Below the pieces are notes generated by a model. The model saw only the letters and a list, made by a program, of their open reading frames with translations, was not told the DNA's origin and made no database searches. Positions 28,771 through 40,700 of a DNA stretch of 49,000 nucleotides are shown here, in pieces (the first letter of the stretch is position 1; each line of letters opens with the position of its first letter). The position numbers were made by a program, and so were the translations under genes. Source of the DNA: Apostichopus japonicus (taxonomy: Eukaryota; Echinodermata; Holothuroidea; Aspidochirotida; Stichopodidae); the NCBI RefSeq assembly GCF_037975245.1, contig NC_092566.1, positions 16,721,001-16,770,000 of the forward strand, in the 5' to 3' direction.

Positions 28771-31700
28771 CTATGCAGAGATACAAAAAGAAAATATATA
28801 GAGAGTTGTCAGAAATTTATTGAGATATAACTTTTGAGAATGACAGTATTGGACAATCGAGTTAGGCCCCTAGTGACCCCTATAGTACCAGATACATTTG
28901 TTGTCATTATTACGAAATTATTTCAAAGTTAACTGAAATATATGCAAACAAATACGATCTGAAATTTGTATATATGAAGGCATGGTATGGTAAAAACTGT
29001 GAAATTAATTTGGATTGTAAATTAGTTTATATATTGTAAGACTGACTTGAATATGACTTACTTCATAGATTCAGACATATAATGGTGAACAGTTGGCAAT
29101 TGGAATCCGTTGAAATTGGACCCTACAACAGCAGAGTACGCACCCATATCTGGACAAGGGAAACAAAATTCGGGCATAAAACCAAGAAGAAGATACCCTG
29201 GCGCAATGTAAATGAAGTTAAACGCATAACCGGAACAGAACGCGCACTTTGTCTGGACAAGATGAAAACTCATTCGAATGGTATATAAGATTGCGAAGTT
29301 TAGTAGTTCATATACAGAGTCCCGAAGTGAACACAAAATAATCGTTGTACAATGGTGAATCCAAATGAAATTTTCGGTGCAAACGTTTTAAAAGTGGGGA
29401 GGGGAGGGAGGGGAGGGAGGGGCAGGGATAGGGTTGCATGTACGTCGTAATAATGCAAGCCCCAGACCAAAGCCATATAAATCCTAGCGTGAGACTCAGT
29501 GCCAAATGAATACGATTGCGAACAAGACTTCGGCTTTTTTGGTCTAACCTGTGAAGTACAACCATTCCCCAGCACTCATTTCAGGAAGTTCACCATTCTC
29601 TAAGACAAGATCGTCTCTGGCACACGTCTGACCCCAAACTCTGCAGCTCTTCAAAGGAGAGTCAGTGTATTTCTGGTCGACAGGCTGTTAAAGTATAAAA
29701 CCAGAAATTCACATTTTGTGTCTTGATCAACTAAAAAGGGTAGTGAAAGAGAAAATCACGGTGGATAAGTTCATTTTAAACATCTTAGGCCTATTATTCG
29801 ATTATCGGACATCCCATTATTCGATTATCGGTATTTTATAATTATCAGTTACCTATAGATTCATTCTTTACTAGCATTGCATACAAATCACCACAAGGAC
29901 AACTATGGTACTCTATAGCTCAGTGTAGAGAAGATACCGGAACCGATGATTCTTTAACCTAACATCACTTCCGGTACACACATGAGTTTTGGAAAAGAAT
30001 TTACCTTGACGACAGGTTTTACATATGGCAGCGCCAGATATACCACAAATGATTGAAACTTCCCATCGTTAATGAAATACTCGATTTCAGGTTCGTCTTT
30101 TTCCGGTGATTCTGTCGGTTCCGAATCTTCCTGGTTCCTGGTTCGTTTACCAATAATGTTGACAACCAAAGCGGCTGACGGCATCGAAAAATGAGTTCCT
30201 GGTTCCGCGAATACTAATACATTATTTTCATCGCCAAATTCTTCTTTGAGACTCTTAGCAATGGTTCCGGCTACCTGTGAACGGTTTAATCATTTCATGT
30301 TAGACTTTTACACAAGGGGTTCTCAATATGCGACCCGCGGGCCAAATCCCGCCGGCGAAAAATTACAATTCGGCCCGCGCCAAATAAGAACATCGGGCCC
30401 ACACATAATGTACTAATCGGGTAGGCCTAAGCAGGTCCTCTATGTATCACTTGACTTGAGCACTCTACCAGCCTATGCACATATTGCTCAAACTAGGCAG
30501 GCATAGAGTGAGCTTTTTGAGGGTTTCGTGCAGGCTCTGTGCTCCAACCAAAGTTTCTCTATGAATATTCATGTTAACGCTTCTCTCTAGATTGTTTCAT
30601 GCCTTATAGGGTCATATATGATCATATATGGACGAAATTATTCATGAGATTTATACACGTCACATCATAATATACATAAATATGTAAAATGTTCATCACT
30701 TGATGATATGAATAATTGGTAGTATATATATATATATATATATATATTTGTAATTGTTTGTATTTCTCTGTTAAGCTCGGGAAAGCATAGTGGCACGCAT
30801 ATATACGTGCAGATATCGAGCAAAAGAAAAACAGTAAACAAAATTGATATGGTAATTTGTAAGCCAAACAATGTCATATACCCTCACAGACAAACCTCTA
30901 CGATATGTATGGTCATATGTTCACCAACCACCACCCCCTCCCCTTCACCCCACTCTTCCCAACCCACCCTGTGGCTACGACACCGCCCGAGAAACAGGGT
31001 GTAAAAGGAAATGCACTGACTACTTCATGCAGGTACGTATATACTTCATTTGCTTACGTTTGAATAATATTACCTCATGTAAGACCGTATGATTATATGT
31101 ATATATTTAGGTGTTAGATGTTTCACTCGGTCCCGTCTGAACCAAACAATTACGTACTTATCGGTACTCTGACTAGTTGCCAAAACTAACTTTGTCGAAT
31201 CCCAAGGAGCAGAAATTAGTCGTAGTTGCAGCAGGAAAGCCTCCACCAAGATCAAGGACTTTCATTTCAAAGCCAAGGTCACGTGCCTCTGAGAAAACAA
31301 GTTTAGCGTGTTTCAGAGCGCGGCTATATATATCGGGAGTTTCTATGGCAAGACCGACATGGAAGCTACCGGGAAAGGAAAATACTTCAGATTAGTGAAT
31401 TAAATCAGTGCTGTCATTGCGATTGCTCATTAATATAGCAAAATATCGCATTTTCACTCAAAATAGGAATTGCTAACGATCACACACAGACTTTGGCCTC
31501 CATTTTCTTTTCTCATGAAAAGCATGTTCCTTAACGCTTTATTGAGTAATAATATCGTTTCTTATATATTTTCTTGGTCTAGACAATTTTTTTTTTCTCA
31601 CATTGGTTACAATCACATACATTTTCTCAAAATAAATGGCCAACTAATTTCTTGATGGAATAATAAATTCCACTAATGAAGTAAATAATTGAAATTTTTT

Positions 31701-34700
31701 GTCTTTTAGTTTAATATTAAATATGACTGGCATGTTAGCTATATATGTTTGACACGCTCACCTGACACCAGTCACTTTAAGGTTCAACTTTTTAGCCATT
31801 GCTAAAAGTTTGGCGCTGTCCTTCTTGAGACAACCAAAGTTTTCCGGTAAAACGTCTTTTCTCAGATTTCCAAGACCTCTTGTAGACAAACGTAACAGCA
31901 ACCTATGTGGTAATGGAAGATGGAAAGAACTACAATAATTACAGATGGCCCTGCGAGCCCAAATAAATGTTCTCTCGTTTCATTCACCAGTTAAGTAAAT
32001 CAGACTTTTCAGACAGTAATGCTTCCTTTTATAGGTATGGAAACCGGGGCACCTCAAACGTGGCACATAAATGCATCCACATAAATATATTGGTATTGAT
32101 ATTAAAGAATTAAGTTGATGTAAGTTGATGTAAGTTGATATAAGTTGATGTAAGTTGATATAAGTTGATGTAAGTTGATATAAGTTCATGTAAGTTCATG
32201 TAAGTTCATGTAAGTTCATGTAAGTTCATGTAAGTTCATGTAAGTTCATGTAAGTTCATGTAAGTTCATGTAAGTTCATGTAAGTTCATGTAAGTTCATG
32301 TAAGTTCATGTAAGTTCATGTAAGTTCATGTAAGTTCATGTAAGTTCATGTAAGTTCATGTAAGTTCATGTAAGTTGATGTAAGTTGATGTAAGTTGATG
32401 TAAGTTGACGTAAGTTGATGTAAGTTGATGTTAGTTGATGTAAGTTGATGTAAGCAAGCACGTACTTCATATTCGGTGCAATTTCCTTTATTTTATGGAG
32501 TTCGTCTTCGTCATCAAACACAGTAAGATCCACTCCGACAGATGACGCGTACCTAAGATGAGACGGCTGCTTGCGAGGATGTGAGTAAACAATCCGAGAC
32601 GGGTTTACTCCAAGCTCTAACATTTGTTGAATTTCACCCTGTGTTTGCCAAAAAATAACAAAAGAAGTAAACACTTGTTAACTTAGGTTAAATGTTGTAC
32701 AAGGAGCGGGTAAGAGGGGGAGGGAGGGGGACTAGTGAGGGTGTCTAGACAACCCTTTCAACTTCACACGAAAGTCTAAACGTTATTAGGACAACCTAAT
32801 TAATGACTTATTTTACAGCTTAAATATCCTTCAGAATGCATCGTTTGGGTCGGCTTCAACGAGGCCATTTCCCAAAAGGGACTACCATGACACTAACTCA
32901 GCGGAGGGCCACTATTAGTTGGCGCGTAGCGTATAAAGGAAAATTTTGCCAAAAATGCCAAACTCGTGAAAACTAAAACAAACGCACGGTAACCACATAA
33001 GCGATCGTGAATATTGTGATGAACGATTACAATAAACCTAATGTTCTTTTTGAACGCCATTCCTACAATATGTGCCTAGAATCTTGAGGCTGAACACTAC
33101 TGACTAATGATATCAGAATAAATGATAGGATCATTTTGCTAAAACTAACTGAAATAGCGCACACTGTCCAGGAGTTCACATTACCGTAGGCTTTAGGAAG
33201 TGAAAATCTCACGGGGACAGCTTCCCCCTCCCCCTCCCCTCCCCGTCCCCGGCAGGCTACGGTCCTGTACTTGGCATCAGTTAACTTAATCACAACTGTG
33301 AACATATGTACATAACTACTAAACTAGAACTTGATATATTATGAGCAACATAGTTATTACAACAACATGACTAACAGCTAATTTGCTCCCAGGCTTAGCA
33401 CAATATATATCAAAACTCCTATAAAATATATGATTATCTCACAAACACTTCAAAACTTTCATGAGTGGCATTGCTAACCAAACTGAATGCACAATATTAT
33501 TTACATGTAGTGTTATATTGCTTGTACGTGATAATTCAATATACTCTAAAATATGAAATATAATAAACTGGAACACTGAAAACTTAAATTGGTTCACCGA
33601 CTAACATAACGTTAGTCCATCTGGTGCCTCTCCCGACTAACATAGCCTTAGTCAGTTGCTATACCGACTAATTTATTCCTTAGTCAGTCGGATTTCTTAG
33701 TGGGTCATCTTAGTCCGTCAACTTAGTCGATCAACAATTTCTTAGTCGGTAAATGTATATTAGTCAGTTACATTAGTTGGTGACATTAGTCGGTCTTTAC
33801 CGACTAATTTATATGAGCCACCGACTAGTTTATAGCAGGTTTTACATTAGTCAGGATGGTGCCTCTCCCGACTAACCTTTCTTAGTCGGTATCGACTGAC
33901 TAGTTGCACTGACTAGAATCACTGAAAGAATTAAACCCGACTAGTTTCACTGACTAGCATCACTGAAAGAAAACAGAGCAGAAGAAACACAAATAATGTG
34001 TACGTTGGCAGTATTTATTTCTGATAAAACTTCTGATGTCTACAAAGGCTGACTTTCGACAGATACAGTAGGGAAGAAATCACTGTAAACAAAAATCTGA
34101 AAATATGATTTTATTCCAACAAAGTTAAGACAAGTTAATGGATCAAACATGAATCGCAAAAGTATAGCACTGCACAATAATGCAAAGTTGAATCTTGGGC
34201 AAGGGTTCCTCATGACTTTCGTTTTAAAGTGGTACCCCAAATCGACACCAGTTAAGTCTTCACGAACAAAGAGTGTTTCTCCTAACTACAAATGGCCTCC
34301 CACTTGTCTTCAGGAAGCCAAAATCTGCACCATAATTGACCTGTGAACAGAAAATATGATATACGTGTAAGCACAGATACAGATATAGCACATGATAACT
34401 CACATTATCATAAACATACATTTACATTAAAATTTTATAACATATTGGGAAGTATACATTTAAATCTAGGTCCCTCAAATTATAAGCCAGGAATAGCAGC
34501 TTTACCAAATAATTATTAGCTTTGCACAGCATAACACCAAGTTATTTTTCAAAGCTTAATAATTATGTTAATCATGTTAATAATGATCCCAATAGACCGG
34601 GAGCCCAGAGGGTTTGGTTAGCTGGGAAGGTAACCAATTGCCTTGTACATCACAATGTTCACAGTGCATTCCTGTATATGAAACCAGACGACTTGCAAAC

Positions 34701-37700
34701 CGACTGTGGTGGGTGTGGCTGGGAGAGCAATTTTAAAGTCACCTGATAGCTAACCTAGATCAGTTTTCATGGTAACACATCAAAGTAAGTACAATGTGTC
34801 AGGTATGGCCCCAAGAGCAACAAATGGCCATTGCCAGTAATTATTGGTGGTGGGGTACCCCTGCCAGTGATCTATAATTGACCCCTCAAGGCTGACCTAG
34901 GTCAGCTCATGAGGAAACCACTTGAAACCTACTGGAAAATGTTGGTTAGGACTTCAGATACAACTGATGGGCATTGCCAGTAATTTTTATTGGTGGGGTA
35001 GCCCTGCCAGTAGACCCCCAAAATGCCCATCCCCCATTGACCTAGATGAGCTCATGATGTAACCAGTTGAAAACTACTGGAAAATGGTATCACTTCATAT
35101 GTAAGGGATGGGCATTTCCAGTATTTTATATTAGTGGGGTACCCCTGCCAGTAGACCCCCAAAATGCCCCCCCCCCCTCATTGATCTAGGTCAGCTCATG
35201 ATTTAACCAGTTGAAAACTACTGGAAAATGATTGACAGGATTCTATATGTAAGGGATGGGCGGACTCTGGCAGTGGTGGCCCACCAATATAAAATACTGG
35301 AAATGCCCATCCTTACATATGAAGTGATACCTATCATTTTCCTGTAGGTTTCAACTGGTCAAATCATGAGCTCACCTAGGTCAATGAGGGGATGGGCATA
35401 TTGGGGGTCTACTGGCAGGGGTACCCCACCAATAAAAATTACTGGCAATCTGGGGCCATACCTGACACATTGTTCTTACTTTGATGTGGTTACCATGAAA
35501 ACTGATCTAGGTTAGCTGTTAGGTGACTTTAAAATTGCTCTCCCAGCCACATCCACCACAGTCGGTTTGCCAGTCGTCAGGTTTCATATACAGGAATGCA
35601 TTGTGAACATTGTGATGTACCAGGCAATTGGTTACCTTCCCAGCTAACCAAACCCTCTGGACTCCCGCTCTACAGATCAGTGAAAATTTGACCAAACTTA
35701 TGAAGCTTGCACGTAAATGATATACTAGACCTGTTTTTTTTTAAAAACAGGTTATGAAAAGTATCTTTAATATCATTAAACAGTTGGGTACAATAGTTAA
35801 ACTCACTCTTCCATCTTTTTTCTCTATGGTACTTGTTCCTTTGCTTTTTGGACTCTTGGATAAACTCTTTTGTTCTGCGAAGGGTACCAATATATCATCT
35901 TAAAACATGTCTTTAAGCCATATATAACACAGTTCTCCTCTTCTGTTGTTGCCTCCACACTGGTGTCGTACATCACAGGAAACCTCACCCTTGACTTAGA
36001 TATTTGGCTTTTCAATTCCTGCTGGAAAAACGAAACAGCAAAGTATTCATCATTTGAAAAAATAAATAAATAAAGTTGTCACCACAAAGTTATGTGAGAT
36101 TTGCTTCCACTATAGTCTCAAAAAACAATCCCAAAGTTTGAAGCAGACTGTATAAAGCTGAAAATTTGAACGAGAGTGTCATCACCATTGCAACCAGAAT
36201 CAAATGCCCAGAATACAGAGATAATAAAACATGGGCTAAATCTTTGTTTGTTTTTATGATCTTTAAAAATATAAAATTTTAGAAACAGAAATGCACTGAG
36301 CCAACTTATTTATAGGCCTAATCGTTTTTAGTTGTTATTTTGCTTGCTCACATAACAAGCCTGTTTAGACCTAGGCTAGAGGAGAATCAATACTTTGTTA
36401 CACTAAGTTTGTCTTTCGGTCGTTTTGATTTAGTCTTACTAGTAGTACTAAAGTATATAATGGACCGGCGAAGACTAGAGAATACCCAGAGTTTTAGCAA
36501 CTGCGTTAAACTGTATCATCTGATCTATTATTTACGTCAATGAGTTTCATTCAATCTAGGATCAAAAAGAGAAAACTAATTAATCTTAACCTTTAAACTT
36601 TGCTACTAAACAGATATGCTTGAATTACAAATAAATGTCAAAAAACATAATCTACGAATCGATGCATATACATATACATAAACAGAATAATTTGAATTCG
36701 CGCAAGTGAACCCTGCACTACATTGGACAGAAAAAAAACGTGCAATTATAGACCAAACTAAACATACTAAATTTTCCGTTACTTCTACATAAAATATCAA
36801 TACAAATACAACAACTTACTCTTTTGGCAGTATACTAAAAGCACATGTTATAATAACTTCAGACTATCAAGCTTTCCTGAGAAAAAACGGTTAATACTTC
36901 TTACAGTAAACAAGTCGACCGTGAAGGAATGTCGCAATTGTTTCATGAGCGTGACCGGAAATTAAATACTAAAAAATGATAAATGAAAAGGTTAAATAGA
37001 ACTGAAGCGTGCATCCTGACTGCTCGCAACATATAATACCGTTGACTAGCCAACATAATTTGTTCAGCCTACTGTGACTGTACGTTTGAAGGTCTAGCCT
37101 TGCTTATTCAATATCACAAAGCCTACCCATTTAGATTCACATGGGATATTACAGGAAATCTTTACCAAATGAGTGTAGACTTCAAATAAACTATTGAGAC
37201 TTATAGTTCCAGCATTTGTTTGGGAATAAATTAGAAGATTATGTGCCACTGTTCAGTCTAGCCCAATACACACATAACACATTTTTAATTGGTGTTTAGA
37301 ATGCACACTTTAGTGTTGAGAATGCACTGCAGTACCCAGTAGAAGCCTATAGGCTACTCACTGTCATTGCACTTGTGTATTGCGAAAAGCCAGCGTGACA
37401 ACGGTAGCGTTACACTAACCATAATACATGAGTACTAGTGCCAGTGGCCTAACAATTAACTTTAATTTTACCTTCAAGTTAAAGGAATAACAGGTAGGCC
37501 GATGATGGCAGTTAATACCTCCATTCTTCTAAAGACCTTCTTGGGTGATTTACGGTTGAAAGTTGCTTAGAGTGATCGTATGAAACTATGCCAAGTCCAG
37601 CAAGCTGCCGTTGCCTCTCGGTTTCCAAATTGAAGTGAATCGAATTGGGTTAAAATACATTAGTCCGTCGACCGACCGACTAAGCTACGATTATGGCGTA

Positions 37701-40700
37701 AATCGGGTGTCCGTATCGTTCTTAGTCCATGGGTTAAAATACCTTAGTCCGTCGCCATCGACTAAGCTGCGATTATATTTTCCTTAGTCAGTGTAAACTG
37801 ACTAAGAAGCAGCGATGAAACGAAGATTTTTGCTAGTTCGTGTGCATTGACTAACGTTACAAACTAATTTAACGTTAGTCCGTGGCAATATTGACTAGTT
37901 TATTTTTTCAGTGAAGGGCCATTAGCGAATGCTGCGGGCTTTCATTATCTGCTGGCTAATCACATAGCCTCAGCGGTGAATCATTCATTACACCATATAT
38001 AAATGAAATCCTTAATTCTTGTTTTAGCCCAATAAATTTTATTTTTCATAGGGCGTTGAGCAGAATGATAAGAACACATTAGTAACTACTAATCTCATAG
38101 CACAATGTTTGAGCTCCTTTTATGAGATGGACAAGTCTGTATGAGCATGATAAGCCCAGCGCCTATGCGCGAATCAGTCACCAAACCTGGGGTGTGTGTG
38201 TGTGGGGGGGGGGGATTTGATATTGTATCCCTCACCTCACGTCTCCCAACAGAAAGTGGGGAGACGTGTCTCCGCAACCCCGCCCCCTCCATAACTGATG
38301 GCCCTGCCTTGAAAAATGACAAAGAATAACATACGTGAAGGAAAATGTGCTGGATATTCATGCAATATATATACGTCAATACGATATTGTCCAATCATGG
38401 ATTTTGTTACTAACCTTGCTCGCGCAATCAAAACCGAAGTTCATTTTTGACATGAGGTTAATTAAAGCAGGGTCCCTGTTTGCTTTGACGGCATAACATG
38501 GATGGACTCCGGGTAACAGCTGTTTCCACTCATCGACCGTTCTAACAAGGTATCCCAAATCCATCACATAAAACGCATCCTTAGAACTCTGAACGTAGAT
38601 ACAAAACAATTGTAACATGATTAGCATAAAGGAACTTAATTTATGTAAATCGGTAGTTGCACTCATGCTGACGTTGAATATAAAAATATATGCATATTCA
38701 AATCATAAAGCGAGAGATCTGACAAAAATATAAAATATTTGTCGTAAGAAGAATGGTGCTTCATTTCCATCAACCCTTATTCTCACTTGCCCCACTGTTT
38801 AGTGGCGTAACTAGCGGTGGGGGGGGTCAGGAGGGCGGCATTCCACACCCCGCTTGCCCTCCCTCAAATGACATTGGTGGGCAAAAACTATATTGGACAA
38901 ATATTACAAAATGCATTTAAAGGCTCAGTTAAACCAGTTCGCGGTTGACGTTAATCCGTTATTGACGGGAAGTCTCAAATTAATACAAGTCAATCGCGTC
39001 GCAAGTTAAATATTATCCTATTATCTTGCTCTCAGTCATCGCTACCAGCCCCACCCCCCCCCCCACACCCCCTCCCCAGGCGCGGCGGAACGAGAAAATT
39101 ATTGGGGGGCTAATATGTGGAGACTATCTAAGCGGAGCGCCACCATCGGTTGGCGCGGAGCGTACAAGCAAATTTTGGGTTTTTTAAACCCCACAGATGG
39201 CCGGAAGCGGCACTTCCCGAGTGTTTTATGCTGCAAATACCTAGCCCTAAAACATGGGTCTCAATGTTTTTACAGATTTTCACGTGCAATCTGAGAAATT
39301 GCAGGCTTGAGACTCTCAAGCCTGCAGATTGCACGTAAAAATCTGTGAAAACATTGTAATTTGTATATTCGATGGTGTTTTAAGAGAGAAGCTATTACTC
39401 GACGTGTACTCGCAAAGACGTTTTTGAGTGTAGTAAATTACTACTTGCAATTAAATGCAATAATTACAAGGGCGTCGGAAGCTATTTTCGATTGGTACGG
39501 CGGTTCAGAGTGTGGCCAACTATCATAATTATCGGGGGGACGTTTGGTAGGTCAAACTAAGCTACGCGCCACCATGATTGGCGCGTAGCGTAATGGAGAA
39601 GATTTTGAAAATACGCCTCCCAGATTGCAGGAAATGGCACTTCCCGAGCTTGAAAACAAAACCCCTACCATGCTAGAGTAGTCAAATTTAGCCTACTTGC
39701 CGTCATCATTATTGAAAATTATTGAAACATATACCTCCGAGATTTTTTGTTTTCCATTTTTTAGTCCTACTTTCTTTTCTTTTCTTTTTTGCGTCGTGAA
39801 TATTGGTCCGTTCGCCGGACCTGCCCGTACCGGCTCCGAAGCCCCTGAATTAAATAAATGTCATAAGATAAAACAGAAAGCATTTCTTAATGTCAACAAA
39901 TGGGTAATTCCAAAACCATGTACAGTTGCCAACAAATTTCTATCACCTAGCACTGTCATCATGTCATGAATGCATGTACCCTATACAGCACAGGTGAAAT
40001 GCTAATATTGTGTTTTTGTTCGTTTAATAATTGATTGCGTTTAAACATAAAGTCATGTTCCACGCCTTGCGTGTACTCGTAGTGTAAACGCAAATGTTGA
40101 TGAGTGTAGCGTTTAGCTTATTACCCTCTTATTTAAAACACTAATTTTCGATTAGGCATGATACAGACAATCAATTATCATATTTAATTATTACACCCAT
40201 ATAGTATACGTGTGCATCGGACAGATCGACAAGTATGCATTAAAAAATGGGCAGATGCACGTTCGGAGCCTTGGTAAATATTGGGGGGGCTTATCATGCA
40301 TTTGCCCCCTCAACTTTTTCATTGGGGGCTGAGCCCCCCCCCCCCCAAGCCCCCCCCCCCCGGTTCCGACGCCACTGCCCCTCCCCATCCCATACTCTCC
40401 CGTTGCCACACACGCTACCCAACGCTAGCCTACTATTATGGACTACGATCATGGACTATATGGCGCTGGACTGTCAGTTTTGTAGTGTAGTTTAGCAGCT
40501 GAATTAAGCCTGAGTCGACGAAGCTTCATATACAAATTTATTTAAATCATAATTATAATAAATCATAAGACAATGAGATAACTTAAACTGTACTGTTGAA
40601 AGAATAGTCCAGACTAAAATGAGAACTTCAACAACAACAAAATTAATAGGACGAAAAATTAACCCAAATGTCAAAATCCCTTCGCTATAGCATTTTTGAC

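Larger units (their letters stand above)
33574..37913. mobile_element. CACTG-type DNA transposon, about 4.34 kb, with subterminal motif clusters
   Basis: The termini are inverted: CACTGAAAAC at 33574 and TTTTTTCAGTG ending at 37913. Each end carries a dense cluster of a short motif, TTAGTC(G/A/C)GT or its complement ACCGACTAA, in both orientations: about 22 copies in 33597-33960 and about 11 in 37655-37905. Two-base AA flanks lie on both sides. Known: EnSpm/CACTA elements have CACTR termini, 2-3 bp duplications and subterminal arrays bound by transposase. No intact transposase is visible, so it is probably non-autonomous. It occupies intron 2-3 of the ODC-like gene. Confidence 0.75.
32639..38414. 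other. ODC-like intron 2-3
   Basis: A 5.8-kb intron dominated by the CACTG element. Outside it, 32870-32960 carries AGCGGAGGGCCAC / GTTGGCGCGTAGCG, the internal hairpin shared with nearby MITEs, and 33222-33252 is C-rich. At 38196-38215 there is a GT run followed by poly-G. No coding exon is recognised. Confidence 0.6.

Noticed and set aside
29057-29064. The TAA directly after the Met-Lys of ODC-like exon 8 as the natural stop
   Set aside because: The TAA is part of a perfect GTAAGT donor, and a downstream exon in matching phase supplies an ODC-like ending.
32111-32450. A CRISPR-like array
   Set aside because: The units are contiguous 10-mers without spacers in a spliced eukaryotic gene; this is a minisatellite.
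38141-38394. Open frames on both strands around the GT and G run
   Set aside because: Low-complexity sequence in an intron, with no splice-compatible homology; the true ODC-like exon starts just to the right at 38415.
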